NCBI GenBank assembly: GCA_905479925.1
Contig: CAJQOL010000063.1
Span: 1-42,275 of the forward strand
Source: an uncultured Kangiellaceae bacterium
Lineage (GTDB): Bacteria; Pseudomonadota; Gammaproteobacteria; Enterobacterales; Kangiellaceae
Length of the DNA: 42,275 bases
Direction: 5' to 3'
Part shown: positions 18,301 to 26,453 of the stretch, piece by piece
Layout: every line of letters begins with the position of its first letter
How positions within the stretch are numbered: the stretch's first letter is position 1
The notes under the pieces: generated by a model
What the model was told of the DNA's origin: nothing
The model's input: only the letters and a program-made list of their open reading frames with translations
The model's database searches: none
Program-made: the position numbers and the translations under genes

Positions 18301-20125
18301 CATCCTCGGTCATTGTGATGGAGTTAATATTGCCGCCTTTTAATTGACCATCTTGCATACCCCCGTCATAGTGCCTTAAAACTTTTCCCTCAACAGGGTC
18401 AAAAACATCGATTCCCTTACCTTCGGTTCCTAATAACATCAATCCATTCGGTGCGGTAAACAAAAAATTGACTTCGTCCATCGCCAACGAAGTAGGGTCG
18501 TTCTCGCGATACTTATATCGTTTAAACTTTTTAGTCTTGCGATCGAAGTAATTAATTCCACCGCCACGCGTTCCGATCCATAGATTTTTCTTATCATCTT
18601 CAATGATATGTAAAACCATATCGTTGCTAAGCGACGTCGGGTCATTTGCCCTATTTTTATAGACTTCAATTGTTTTTGAATCGGTATTGTATTCGACTAA
18701 TCCCCGTTGATTGGTTCCTAACCAAATGGTGCCGTCACTCGCAGCAAAGGTTTCTCTAACTTGGACAATATCACCATCGATTCTTATGTCGTGTTTAAGC
18801 GCCTTCCCTTGCTCTAAATCAAACTCCAATAGTCCCTGTACCCAACCGGCTAGCCAAAACCGTCCATCTAAACCTTGAGTGACGGCTCGAATCGACTGTC
18901 CCGCACGATGTTCAGTACTTTCATACTGTAAGTACCGTTTGAACTGATGAGTTCCAAAGCTCAATAAGTTGACTCCATGAGTCCATGTACCTACCCATAG
19001 GCCCCCGGTGGAATCAATCATCAGCTTGGTAACTTCATTGTCGTTTAGGTTGCTATAGCTATCTTCTCCAGGGATCATTGATATCAGCTGCTGGTTAGTT
19101 TGATCAAGCTTATGTAAGCCATGATTCTGACTACCAAACCAAATATTCCGTTGTTTATCCTCAACGATTGAGGTGATGGCATTTCCTGAAATTGCGGTTT
19201 CAATTTCAGCTTGTGAGATTTGCATTAACCGTTGGCTTGCTACCTCCATTTTGTAAAGGCCTTGACTTGATGTGCCAATCCAAAGAAAACCATCTGTACT
19301 CAACATTAAGCTAACAACACTCAGTAGGTTTTTATCGCTGCCTGAAAAGCTGATTTTTTTGGTCGCAAGAGTATTAACGTCAACATAATACAATCCGCCA
19401 GGCAGCGGTGATGGTCGAAGCCTTGATTCTCCGGTAGCAATCCAAAGCCCTCCGTTGTTATCCGGGATAATCTGATTGATATGCTCACTAGCAAACTGGC
19501 TACCGGTTGCTTTTCGCATTGATAAACGAGTAAAAATTTGAGTATTTAGATCAAATCGAACTAGACCGTTTCCAGATGTACCTATCCACAGATTACCAAA
19601 ACGATCTTCATTAATGGCTGTTATGTAATCATTGGATAGGCTATTGGGGTTATCTGGTTGATAAAAAAAATGTTCAAATCGATGAAGCTTTGAGTCAAAT
19701 CGATTTAAACCAGTTCTTGTTCCTACCCACAAGTTTTGCCGAGAGTCCTCAAAGAGCACATTAATAAAATTGTCCGAAAGCGAATAAGGGTCATTGAGGT
19801 CATTCTTATAGATAGTAAAATTATAGCCATCGTATCGGTTAAGGCCATTTTGGGTAGCCATCCAAACAAAGCCCCGTTTATCCTGGACTAGATCAAAAAT
19901 TGAGGCCTGAGAGAGTCCATCGTTAACATCGATGGTTCTGAAATGAAGGTTTTCGCGAGCACTTGTTGGAACGACAATTGTGTTGCATAAAAGTAATAAC
20001 AACAAACACCCCTTATACGCTGCACGACGCGATAAGAGACTAGCGTTTGCGGGCCGACAGGTATCCTTTCCAAAGCAGAAAACAACGAACCTATTAGTCA
20101 AATTTATTAAATGCTCAATCAACAC
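15368..20125 (-). CDS. Hybrid sensor kinase with two-component propeller repeats
   Basis: A 1585-residue one-protein phosphorelay. An N-terminal hydrophobic export segment precedes a large sensor of Reg_prop repeats (about 55-740; units such as DKRGFVWMATQNGLNRYD and DSRQNLWVGTRTGLNRFD) forming two predicted beta-propellers. A Y_Y_Y domain (about 775-845) and one membrane helix (about 850-872) follow. Inside the cell come HisKA (SHEIRTPMN, His about 911), an ATPase domain (DSGIGM, GGTGLGL), receiver 1 (LVMLDSS, Asp about 1203), receiver 2 (MIFMDMQMP, Asp about 1344) and an HPt domain (VHTLKG, His about 1528). Receivers, HPt and kinase look intact. Such proteins often sense sugars in Bacteroidetes; the ligand here is unknown. 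The first codon is GTG without a clear ribosome site, so the start is uncertain. Confidence 0.9.
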   Translation of the reverse strand: MLIEHLINLTNRFVVFCFGKDTCRPANASLLSRRAAYKGCLLLLLLCNTIVVPTSARENLHFRTIDVNDGLSQASIFDLVQDKRGFVWMATQNGLNRYDGYNFTIYKNDLNDPYSLSDNFINVLFEDSRQNLWVGTRTGLNRFDSKLHRFEHFFYQPDNPNSLSNDYITAINEDRFGNLWIGTSGNGLVRFDLNTQIFTRLSMRKATGSQFASEHINQIIPDNNGGLWIATGESRLRPSPLPGGLYYVDVNTLATKKISFSGSDKNLLSVVSLMLSTDGFLWIGTSSQGLYKMEVASQRLMQISQAEIETAISGNAITSIVEDKQRNIWFGSQNHGLHKLDQTNQQLISMIPGEDSYSNLNDNEVTKLMIDSTGGLWVGTWTHGVNLLSFGTHQFKRYLQYESTEHRAGQSIRAVTQGLDGRFWLAGWVQGLLEFDLEQGKALKHDIRIDGDIVQVRETFAASDGTIWLGTNQRGLVEYNTDSKTIEVYKNRANDPTSLSNDMVLHIIEDDKKNLWIGTRGGGINYFDRKTKKFKRYKYRENDPTSLAMDEVNFLFTAPNGLMLLGTEGKGIDVFDPVEGKVLRHYDGGMQDGQLKGGNINSITMTEDGALWVSTELGVNRVIKPDGDDSYQQLSFELIDRQLPQQDKIGGVGGVLSDSDGNLWISSFRGITRYDPKQDTLTTFEANSGTLSGGYYIRSLYKTASGKMLFGSVSGLTVFDPKEIVKDMTPPRIVMTDFTLFNKPVKYRFEDSQSPLIQDIEFTEKLVFEHHQNVFSLEFSGLHYGSSADNQYAYFLQGFDENWNYTNADNRRATYTNLDAGTYQFVIKASNKDGVWSEEIKKLSIEVIPAPWATWWAYTAYFVVFFGLLFGVVRQLVRSEQLNKEKSIVQIEKDYAIRSNELKSKFLANMSHEIRTPMNAIIGLSGLALRLPMEKKLKDYLSKIEESSSALLRIINDILDYSKIEANQLEIEARPFYLEDVVKDVVNVVSTAAAKKNLEIIISHLEDFDFKLVGDELRLRQVIINLVNNAIKFTEKGFVEIGFNKLNVAELKIELECTITDSGIGMNKKQAKKIFTPFTQADMSTTRKYGGTGLGLSLSRQLVNLMGGTISVDSEVGVGTQFKFNAFFETLEEEKSVFSGDKSRFDETYALVIEDNQETLVSLVRMLESFGVKVVPYLASDISVEQLSQTYLDYGRFNLVMLDSSLPTASSGDIGKYLRSNVVQGKTRLMLMNHLMQESTPEQRRIFDVVIEKPVTPSELHDGLLTSLDIAKPIPLDSFVTEDEKHFLLEKLRHKQVLIVEDNLINQQIARELIETFSIQVECANNGQEALQLLDGRHYDMIFMDMQMPILDGKETTRIIRQQKLIDKQPIVAMTAHAMVGDRERCIEAGMNDYLSKPIKPMELYRCLQQWLLDDNSEQKDKLGSLLSNLANSVVADEGRGAQKRDGSDAIQANQSEIVLGELATETAEAQASFDLDVLDSEAAINDLDGSHELYIDVLNMFLEQYGKQSFSDALSEMDEEEKSREVHTLKGLSATIGATELNQQLILCEALLKNGDKEFNIKLEDVSLQLQIAIKAIKKYVSNG

Positions 20126-20304
20126 TAAATTAGTCGGGTAGGACTCGTAAACACGGGTATTTTTAAGTGTAGTTCATAGTCTCGATAATTGCTTAGATCA
20201 AACAGACAATTTGTACAACGATGCTTTACCGCTCAAAACGACTTCCAAACCTAAAGAGCAACGCTTAGAATCCATTAATTTACCTGGTAGACTGCTAATT
20301 TCTA

Positions 20305-20676
20305 TTAGCCCTCAAGCTCTTTAATGGCGTTTAACAACTGCTCAAGTGAAAAGGGTTTTTGTAAGGTTAAGTCAGCGTCTAAGCTTTCCGCAATCATTAA
20401 ATAGTCAACGGTATTGAGTCGTCCCCCTCCAGAAACCATTAGTGTCTTGCCGTTATAACCGGTGCCGGTCAATTGTTGCAGAAACTCGATGCCATCCATC
20501 TCAGGCATTACAATATCGCAAATAACCAAGTCAAACGGGCTTTCTTGGAGCTTTTTTAGACCTAATTTTCCATTAGACGCCGTTTCAACCTGATAGTCAT
20601 GCTCGAGAAGAACATCTTCAATAGCTTCCCGTAAATCTATATCATCTTCTATCAGTAAAATTTGCTCAATTGACAT
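20305..20676 (-). CDS. Single-domain response regulator (receiver only)
   Basis: A stand-alone CheY-like receiver of 123 residues. It has the acidic pair EDD near the N-terminus, the phosphorylated Asp in VICDIVMPEMDG and the Lys of LQKPF. It has no output domain, so it probably passes phosphate on or acts by binding a partner. The start at 20676 is chosen because GGGAG stands 7 bases upstream; a longer frame reaches 20712. The start overlaps the end of the preceding kinase gene by 11 bases, so the two are coupled and likely form a pair. The hybrid kinase with an HPt domain comes next, and this receiver could link the two. Confidence 0.88.
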   Translation of the reverse strand: MSIEQILLIEDDIDLREAIEDVLLEHDYQVETASNGKLGLKKLQESPFDLVICDIVMPEMDGIEFLQQLTGTGYNGKTLMVSGGGRLNTVDYLMIAESLDADLTLQKPFSLEQLLNAIKELEG

Positions 20677-22192
20677 TGGTTGCTCCCGAATCGCTGGTTC
20701 GTTTGAATTCAATGGTAAACTGACTACCGCTGACAGATTTAACTAAGTCGTCCTCATTAGGCGAACTGACCGAGCTTTTCAATTTTATTTCTCCGTCATA
20801 TTTTTGCACTATTCCACGGCATAAAGAAAGTCCCATCCCCATCCCTTGACCGACTTCTTTGGTGGTAAAAAATGGATCAAATATCTTTTGTCTTATCGAC
20901 TCGGGAACACCATTTCCGGTATCTGCTATCGATAGCCAAATAGTATTGTCGTCGTACCCCGATTCAAGGGTAATTACCTTCGGCGATTTTAGATCCCGCA
21001 TGGCATGCATCGCGTTCGTCATTAGGTTAGTAATTACGCGTTCTATCTCTACTTCATTAGCGATGATTTTTGGCAAACCTTCAGCGAGAGCAATGGTTAG
21101 TTTAATATCTTCAGCGGCTAATTCATCAGCAAGCCAAGTTGTCACCCGTTTACCGAGGTCGTTAAGGTCTACCGATTCAGGTTTTAATGAGCCAGTATCT
21201 CGAGTGGAAACATTGAGCTGTTTGATAATACCGTCTATTCGGTCAATCTGACGGATCATTCTGCCAAGTTTGTCCTCGATACCAAACCCCTTAGCTTCAT
21301 TCCGTTTTGCTAACATTTCCAATGTAAGTTTGGCTGCGCCGAGCGGCTGATTAATTTCGTGGGCAATACCTACCGACACTAGCCCTAGAGCAGCCAGTTT
21401 TTCAGACTTAGCGAGATTTTCTTGGGAAGAAATTACCTTCAGTTTAGTGTCCTTGAGTTTTGCCCGGAGACGCTTGTTATTGCGTTTTTCCTGCAGCACA
21501 AAAAAAAGAATACTGGTGAGACCAAAAATCGATGCGACAACCACCAACAATTGGATCGCGGAGGTACTTTCATCGGCCTGCTGGATAATGTTATCGAGTG
21601 GTTGAATAACCTCTAGTACGCCACGAACATCCCCCACTTGCCAATCACTTTTGGGTGTATCAGGATGTTGGTTATGGCATTCTACACAGCTAACCCGCAT
21701 AACATCCGCCACCGCAAACCGTATGCTTTCTCGCCCCTCAAATTCAACAAACTCATAGTAAGGTTTACCTGGCGCGTTGCTTAGCGTTTGCCAAGCTTTT
21801 TTCCTAAAATCTGAGTTTATTCCTTCAGATTCTCTCCAAGGAAAAGGGAATGGACTATACAAATAGGTATGAGCTCCGGATAAATGCTCTCCGATATTAC
21901 GACCGAGTAGCATACTCAAGGTGGCAGGTAATGGTACAGCATTCACATGATCTGCATAGTCATGTCGGATCTCATTACTCGGCTTGTCCGAAAGTCGGTT
22001 AATTACTTCACTAGAATAAACGCTGCGAAATTCGTTGAGCGCGTCACTGTATAAACTAGCGCTTTCAATGGCCATCGTTCGAATAAGTGATTCGCTGATC
22101 TGTTTACTCAGCACAAAAACAGCAATAGAAGTTGCGACAAAGAGCAGTAACAGAATAACGAATAGAGTATTGGTTCCTGTTTTGCGGTCCAT
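20666..22192 (-). CDS. Sensor histidine kinase with DUF3365-like haem-motif sensor
   Basis: A 508-residue membrane kinase. One membrane helix (about 10-31) leads into a periplasmic sensor with the c-type haem-binding motif CVECH at 169-173, as in DUF3365 (Tll0287-like) domains; a second helix is at about 217-237. The cytoplasmic part has a coiled coil, HisKA with AHEINQPLG (His 278) and an ATPase domain with MTNAMHAM, ADTGNGVP and GMGMGLSL. The AHEINQPL motif matches the DctB/NtrB-like group. It overlaps the downstream receiver gene and follows phoR in the same direction (129-base gap). A redox or gas signal is suggested by the haem motif, but binding is inferred. Confidence 0.88.
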   Translation of the reverse strand: MDRKTGTNTLFVILLLLFVATSIAVFVLSKQISESLIRTMAIESASLYSDALNEFRSVYSSEVINRLSDKPSNEIRHDYADHVNAVPLPATLSMLLGRNIGEHLSGAHTYLYSPFPFPWRESEGINSDFRKKAWQTLSNAPGKPYYEFVEFEGRESIRFAVADVMRVSCVECHNQHPDTPKSDWQVGDVRGVLEVIQPLDNIIQQADESTSAIQLLVVVASIFGLTSILFFVLQEKRNNKRLRAKLKDTKLKVISSQENLAKSEKLAALGLVSVGIAHEINQPLGAAKLTLEMLAKRNEAKGFGIEDKLGRMIRQIDRIDGIIKQLNVSTRDTGSLKPESVDLNDLGKRVTTWLADELAAEDIKLTIALAEGLPKIIANEVEIERVITNLMTNAMHAMRDLKSPKVITLESGYDDNTIWLSIADTGNGVPESIRQKIFDPFFTTKEVGQGMGMGLSLCRGIVQKYDGEIKLKSSVSSPNEDDLVKSVSGSQFTIEFKRTSDSGATNVN

Positions 22193-22321
22193 AGTCCCCC
22201 TCGATTTTATTCTAAATGAGTAAACTGTTGATGAACCCGAGAACCAGCGCTAAACAGCAGAAATTTAATAGATAACTAAGACAAGTATAGCTAAAAACAT
22301 CGGAAATGCTGGATTTTTGAT

Positions 22322-23656
22322 TTACTGCTGACTATCACCTATAAGCAATTGGTCATTATCAGATTTAACTCGAAAGGACGGGAAGCAAGCGGTAAAGGTA
22401 GAGCCAATTGATAGCTCACTTTGAATATCTAAATGGCCTCCGTAATTCTCTAAAATATGCTTAACAATAGAGAGTCCAAGACCAGTACCACTGACTTTTT
22501 GAGTACGATTGACATTAGCACGATAAAAGCGCTCGGTTAATCGAGATAAGTGCTCCGGCGCTATACCTTCGCCGCTATCTATAACGCGCAAGCAGGCCTT
22601 ACCATCTTCTCTTTTGGCCCAGCAAATTCTTATAACGCTATTTTTAGGAGAATACTTTACCGCATTACTTAGTAGATTTTGGCATAAGCTATAAAATTCG
22701 GTTTCAATAACTTTAACAAATAGACTTTCGTCGATTGATAATTCCAAAAGATGATCAGTCTTAGCATGGGTTTTTTGGAAGTCAGAAACTAACCGTTTAA
22801 GCAATTTAGGTACATCAACGACTTCACCACTATTTTCCGAGTAGCCTTTTTCTTCCAATTTGGACAAAACCAAAAGGTCATCGAGAATTTGATCCATTCT
22901 GATGGATTGAAGGTGAGCGCTTGATACTATTTTTTTGAGCGAGTTGGGTAGTTGATCATCGTCAGTTAACATCTCTAAATACCCAGCGATAACCGTCAAT
23001 GGTGTGCGTAACTCATGCGAAGCATTAGCGATAAAGGCTTTACGTAATTTCTGAAGGGCAATTCGTTGACTAATATCCCTAGCGGTCAGCAAGGTTTTAT
23101 CTCGACCATATTGAGTCTTGGTTAGGACTAGAGTCTTCTGTGCATCAACGGTTGAAATAATTTCTATCTCATCTTTTTCTTCACGGGAATCTAACCATTC
23201 CTGCATGCTAGTATCACGAACGACATTACCCAGCTTATGGCCTGTATCTTTCTCCGAGTCTAACCCGAACAATTTCTCGGAGGTTTTGTTGGCCCACTCT
23301 AGTTCTAAGCGACGATTAAGAACGATTGTGGCATCTGGAAGCGCCGACATTACCGCTTGATAGTGTTCAGCAACATTGGCTAAATGTGCTTTTCGATCTT
23401 TGTTTGCTTTTTGGGTGCGATGAATATGCTGAACAATAAGCTCCCATATCCCACTCGCATTGGGTGCGCTATCGGAAGGTGCACCATCTCTAATCCACCT
23501 TTCAAAGCTTCTTAGTTGAACAACGTTCCAACCAATATAAATTGAACTATGGATGATTACCGATAGCGTCCAGTACCCTGACACTAAACCGAATAAAACA
23601 AGAGAAATAACAGTCGCTAGAAGGCGAGAGAATTCGACTGACCAAGCTGTATTCAT
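22322..23656 (-). CDS. phoR: Phosphate regulon sensor kinase PhoR
   Basis: Inner-membrane histidine kinase that, in known systems, reports phosphate status through the Pst transporter and PhoU and phosphorylates PhoB. The 444 residues have two N-terminal membrane helices (about 8-40) with almost no periplasmic loop, then a PAS domain (about 95-190, with LPDATIVLNRRLELEWANKT), HisKA with NASHELRTPLTVIAGYLEML (His 214) and an ATPase domain with NLLSNAVKYSP, DSGEGI and GTGLGLSI. The minimal periplasmic part and the PAS domain are typical of PhoR. It starts 9 bases after phoB, so the two form an operon. No pst or phoU genes are in the window. Confidence 0.95.
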   Translation of the reverse strand: MNTAWSVEFSRLLATVISLVLFGLVSGYWTLSVIIHSSIYIGWNVVQLRSFERWIRDGAPSDSAPNASGIWELIVQHIHRTQKANKDRKAHLANVAEHYQAVMSALPDATIVLNRRLELEWANKTSEKLFGLDSEKDTGHKLGNVVRDTSMQEWLDSREEKDEIEIISTVDAQKTLVLTKTQYGRDKTLLTARDISQRIALQKLRKAFIANASHELRTPLTVIAGYLEMLTDDDQLPNSLKKIVSSAHLQSIRMDQILDDLLVLSKLEEKGYSENSGEVVDVPKLLKRLVSDFQKTHAKTDHLLELSIDESLFVKVIETEFYSLCQNLLSNAVKYSPKNSVIRICWAKREDGKACLRVIDSGEGIAPEHLSRLTERFYRANVNRTQKVSGTGLGLSIVKHILENYGGHLDIQSELSIGSTFTACFPSFRVKSDNDQLLIGDSQQ

Positions 23657-23665
23657 AACACTTCT

Positions 23666-24364
23666 CTACTGCGAACTTTCATCGGAAAAAAGATATCCCA
23701 TGCCCCTAACCGTAACTAACAAATGATGTTTGCTAAATGGCTTAAGAATCTTTCTGAGCCGTAACATATGAACGTCAACGGTTCTTTCTTCTAAGTAAAC
23801 GCCGTGTCCCCAAACAAAATCTAGCAACTGTGTTCTGGAGTAGACTTTGTTTTTATGAGTCATGAAAAATTTAAGTAGATTAAATTCTGAACTGCCGATC
23901 AGCGCAAGTTTACCATCGACTGACAATTGATGGTTAGCGAGATTTAGTTTAATTCCCTGGGATTCAATCGTCGACTTTTCGGTTTGGCCGCCGGCGGATC
24001 GCCGTAATAAAGCATTTACCCTAGCTTGAAACTCTTTAATTGCCACCGGTTTGGTCATGTAGTCATCGGCGCCACTTTCCAATCCTTTTACTTTATCCAT
24101 CTCTTCAACGCGCGCAGTTAGCATCATGGTCGGAATTTCCGCCAAAACTTCGTCCTTTTTTAACCGTTTAACTAACTCAACGCCAGACTCACCTGGCATC
24201 ATCCAATCGACAACTAATAGATCGGGTCGGTTAGTCATTAGAATCTCAAGTGCCTGACGGCTACTCTCAGCTTCTATTACCGTATGCTCATGCTTTTCTA
24301 ACGAATAACGTAGCATCTCCCGAATGGGTTGCTCGTCTTCTACTAACATAATGGTTGCAGACAT
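23666..24364 (-). CDS. phoB: Phosphate regulon response regulator PhoB
   Basis: OmpR-family transcription activator that binds Pho boxes under phosphate limitation. The 232 residues contain a receiver with ED at 9-10, phosphorylated Asp 53 (VVDWMMPGESG) and Lys in YMTKPV, then a winged-helix DNA-binding domain with RTQLLDFVWG, ERTVDVHMLRLRKIL and VRGMGYLFS, all close to E. coli PhoB. It has its own Pho-box-like site upstream (24415-24448), as expected for autoregulation, and it probably controls the lipoprotein and TonB operons further along this strand. Confidence 0.96.
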   Translation of the reverse strand: MSATIMLVEDEQPIREMLRYSLEKHEHTVIEAESSRQALEILMTNRPDLLVVDWMMPGESGVELVKRLKKDEVLAEIPTMMLTARVEEMDKVKGLESGADDYMTKPVAIKEFQARVNALLRRSAGGQTEKSTIESQGIKLNLANHQLSVDGKLALIGSSEFNLLKFFMTHKNKVYSRTQLLDFVWGHGVYLEERTVDVHMLRLRKILKPFSKHHLLVTVRGMGYLFSDESSQ

Positions 24365-24414
24365 AACGCTTAGACCTTTTGATTTATAATTTCAACCTGT
24401 TTACTAATGATGTT

Positions 24415-24448
24415 AGTGTCTAACCCAAGTATGACGAGTTTATGACAA
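24415..24448 (-). promoter_or_regulatory. Pho box upstream of phoB
   Basis: On the minus strand, TTGTCATAAACTCGTCAT (24448-24431) matches the 18-base E. coli Pho box at 14 positions, with the two half-sites 11 bases apart. Exactly 10 bases further is GACACT (24420-24415), a poor -10 but at the proper place. The phoB start is 50 bases on. A single CTGTCAT at 24471-24477 points the other way, towards the acyl carrier protein gene, without a convincing partner. Confidence 0.75.
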
Positions 24449-24608
24449 AATGGCCAAAACCTTAAAATATCTGTCATATTATAGCTAAAATGCGGTTCTT
24501 AGACCGAAAAGTACGCTAATTTAGCTAAATCCTTTTTATAAAAGGCTCGTGCATTCAATTTCAAAAATTGCTAGAATTCGCGCCAATTCTTTGACCGAAA
24601 CCGTGAAA

Positions 24609-24866
24609 ATGACAAAAGCTCAACTAACGTTAGAAATTAAACAACTGCTTATAGAGACACTTTCTTTGGATATCTTACCTTCCGATTTGGCTGATGATGC
24701 TTTATTGCTTGGCGATATTCCTGAGTTCGATTCAATGGCTATTGTGTCAATTATCACGGCGCTTGAAGAAAATTATCAGTTTACCTCGGCAGATGACGAA
24801 CTAACCGCAGAAGTTTTCGAGTCGATAGACACGGTCGTTAACTTTGTGGAACAGCATAAGCCATAG
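24609..24866 (+). CDS. Acyl carrier protein, similar to the exosortase-A-associated type
   Basis: An 85-residue acyl carrier protein. The phosphopantetheine-bearing Ser lies in IPEFDSMAIVSIITALEE, and the flanking acidic helices are typical. This motif resembles carrier proteins found with the XrtA exosortase and exopolysaccharide clusters more than the fatty-acid AcpP, whose motif is DSLDTVE; that comparison is from memory. No ligase, exosortase or synthase gene is next to it, so its partner is unknown. The ATG at 24609 gives a normal ACP N-terminus; GTG codons at 24603 and 24549 would extend it. It is divergent from phoB. Confidence 0.8.
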   Translation: MTKAQLTLEIKQLLIETLSLDILPSDLADDALLLGDIPEFDSMAIVSIITALEENYQFTSADDELTAEVFESIDTVVNFVEQHKP

Positions 24867-25060
24867 AACAATCACTAAATTTACACAATTGCCAAACTTA
24901 ACTACCCGCTATCAATCAAGATGCACGATTTATACATATTACCAATCGGTATAGCAAACGGACTTAATAATTGTCATTTCTTCCGCTAAATGACTAGCCA
25001 AATTCGCCGTTTTCTCATATCCTTTTCCGTCTAGACCCATAAAATCAACGGATCGCTTTA

Positions 25061-26296
25061 GTGGCTAATTCAAATACATCTCTTTCAAAAGATCATATTA
25101 AAGTCGTTTTATTAGAAGGCATTCACCCAAGTGCTGAAGAAGTTTTTCGCAAGGATGGTTATACCAATATCTTCACTGCCTCAAAATCCTTGCCTCAACA
25201 GGAACTTAGAGACGTATTAGCGGACGCTAACTTCCTAGGGATCCGTTCACGAACCCAAGTCACTGAGGAATTATTAGCGTTTGCTCCCAAGTTATCCGCG
25301 ATAGGTTGTTTTTGCATTGGTACCAACCAAGTAGACTTAGACGCAACAACCGCTAAAGGCATTCCTGTTTTTAATGCGCCGTTTGCTAATACACGTAGTG
25401 TCGCAGAGCTAGTTCTAGCGGAAATCATTCTGCTGTTACGAGGCGTTCCCGCCAAAAGCGCAGCGGCTCACCGAGGTGAATGGTTAAAAAGCGCTGTTAA
25501 TTCCTTTGAAACCCGAGGAAAGATTCTAGGGATCGTTGGTTATGGGCATATCGGCACTCAAATTGGTATTCTTGCTGAAAACCTAGGTATGAAGGTCCAA
25601 TTTTTTGATATCGAGAAACAGTTGTCTCTTGGTAACGCAAGGCCCGCTGACAGCTATCAGCAGCTACTAAAAACCTCTGATGTTGTCACCTTCCACGTGC
25701 CAGAAACTGAGCAGACACAGAATATGATGGACCAAGAAGCGTTCTCTCACCTAAAAGACGGCGCTATATTAGTTAATGCGTCTAGAGGAACGGTGGTTGA
25801 TATTGATGCGTTAGCCGACGCGTTGCAAAGCGGTAAAGTTAATGGTGCAGCTATTGACGTTTTTCCAAAAGAGCCTAAATCAAATCAAGAGGAGTTCGTG
25901 TCACGCCTTAGAGAGTTTGACAATACGATTTTAACGCCACACATTGGTGGCAGTACCAAAGAAGCTCAAATTAACATTGGTATTGAAGTAAGCGAAAAGC
26001 TGGTTAAATATTCCAATAATGGCTCAACCCTGTCGTCGGTTAATTTCCCGGAAGTTGGACTACCGGAGTTAGTTGGTAAACACCGTATTTGCCATATTCA
26101 CCATAATGAACCGGGTATTTTGGCTAAGATTAATGATGTCTTTTCAACTACTGGAGTCAATATTTCTGCTCAATACTTACAGACCAATGCTTCCGTTGGT
26201 TACGTAGTTACAGATATAGACCAAACATCTAGCCAAGAAGCCTTTGAAGCTTTGAAGCAGATCAAAGGAACAATAAAAAGCAGAATTCTTTACTAA
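25061..26296 (+). CDS. serA: D-3-phosphoglycerate dehydrogenase
   Basis: Catalyses the first step of serine synthesis, oxidising 3-phosphoglycerate to 3-phosphohydroxypyruvate with NAD. The 411 residues align end to end with E. coli SerA (410). The substrate domain has IGCFCIGTNQVDLD and FNAPFANTRSVAELV. The NAD-binding fold has GIVGYGHIGTQ. The catalytic His is in LTPHIGGSTKEA, and a C-terminal ACT domain (about 338-411) with HIHHNEPGILAKINDVF is the serine-feedback site in known enzymes. It starts with GTG at 25061, the position matching the E. coli N-terminus, with a weak ribosome site. Confidence 0.97.
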   Translation: MANSNTSLSKDHIKVVLLEGIHPSAEEVFRKDGYTNIFTASKSLPQQELRDVLADANFLGIRSRTQVTEELLAFAPKLSAIGCFCIGTNQVDLDATTAKGIPVFNAPFANTRSVAELVLAEIILLLRGVPAKSAAAHRGEWLKSAVNSFETRGKILGIVGYGHIGTQIGILAENLGMKVQFFDIEKQLSLGNARPADSYQQLLKTSDVVTFHVPETEQTQNMMDQEAFSHLKDGAILVNASRGTVVDIDALADALQSGKVNGAAIDVFPKEPKSNQEEFVSRLREFDNTILTPHIGGSTKEAQINIGIEVSEKLVKYSNNGSTLSSVNFPEVGLPELVGKHRICHIHHNEPGILAKINDVFSTTGVNISAQYLQTNASVGYVVTDIDQTSSQEAFEALKQIKGTIKSRILY

Positions 26297-26324
26297 GCAT
26301 CAAACTGGCAAGTCAGTTAGTCGT

Positions 26325-26355
26325 CAATTCGTGATTTATTACAAATCGCGAATTG
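26325..26355 (+). terminator. Long hairpin after serA
   Basis: CAATTCGTGATTT (26325-26337) pairs with AAATCGCGAATTG (26343-26355), a 13-bp stem with one wobble and a 5-base loop. It begins 29 bases after the serA stop. There is no strong T run after it. Confidence 0.6.
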
Positions 26356-26381
26356 ATATGCCTGTAAGTTATAACTCAAAT

Positions 26382-26413
26382 CGCACCAAAACCGTGCGGC
26401 GCACTAAAAAGTG
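26382..26413 (+). promoter_or_regulatory. NtrC-like dyad upstream of ntrB
   Basis: CGCAC (26382-26386) and GTGCG (26394-26398) form a dyad with GCAC-N7-GTGC spacing, the same as the enterobacterial NtrC site. A second palindrome, CACTAAAAAGTG, lies at 26402-26413, close to a TATAAA (26415-26420). In E. coli NtrC represses its own glnL promoter from such a site. No sigma-54 promoter was seen. Confidence 0.55.
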
Positions 26414-26453
26414 ATATAAACTTAGTTTTTATCCTTTAGTTTGGCCCGTTCAC

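Noticed and set aside
24471-24477. CTGTCAT facing the acyl carrier protein gene as a second Pho box
   Set aside because: No partner heptamer is found 11 bases on either side, so it is at most a half-site.
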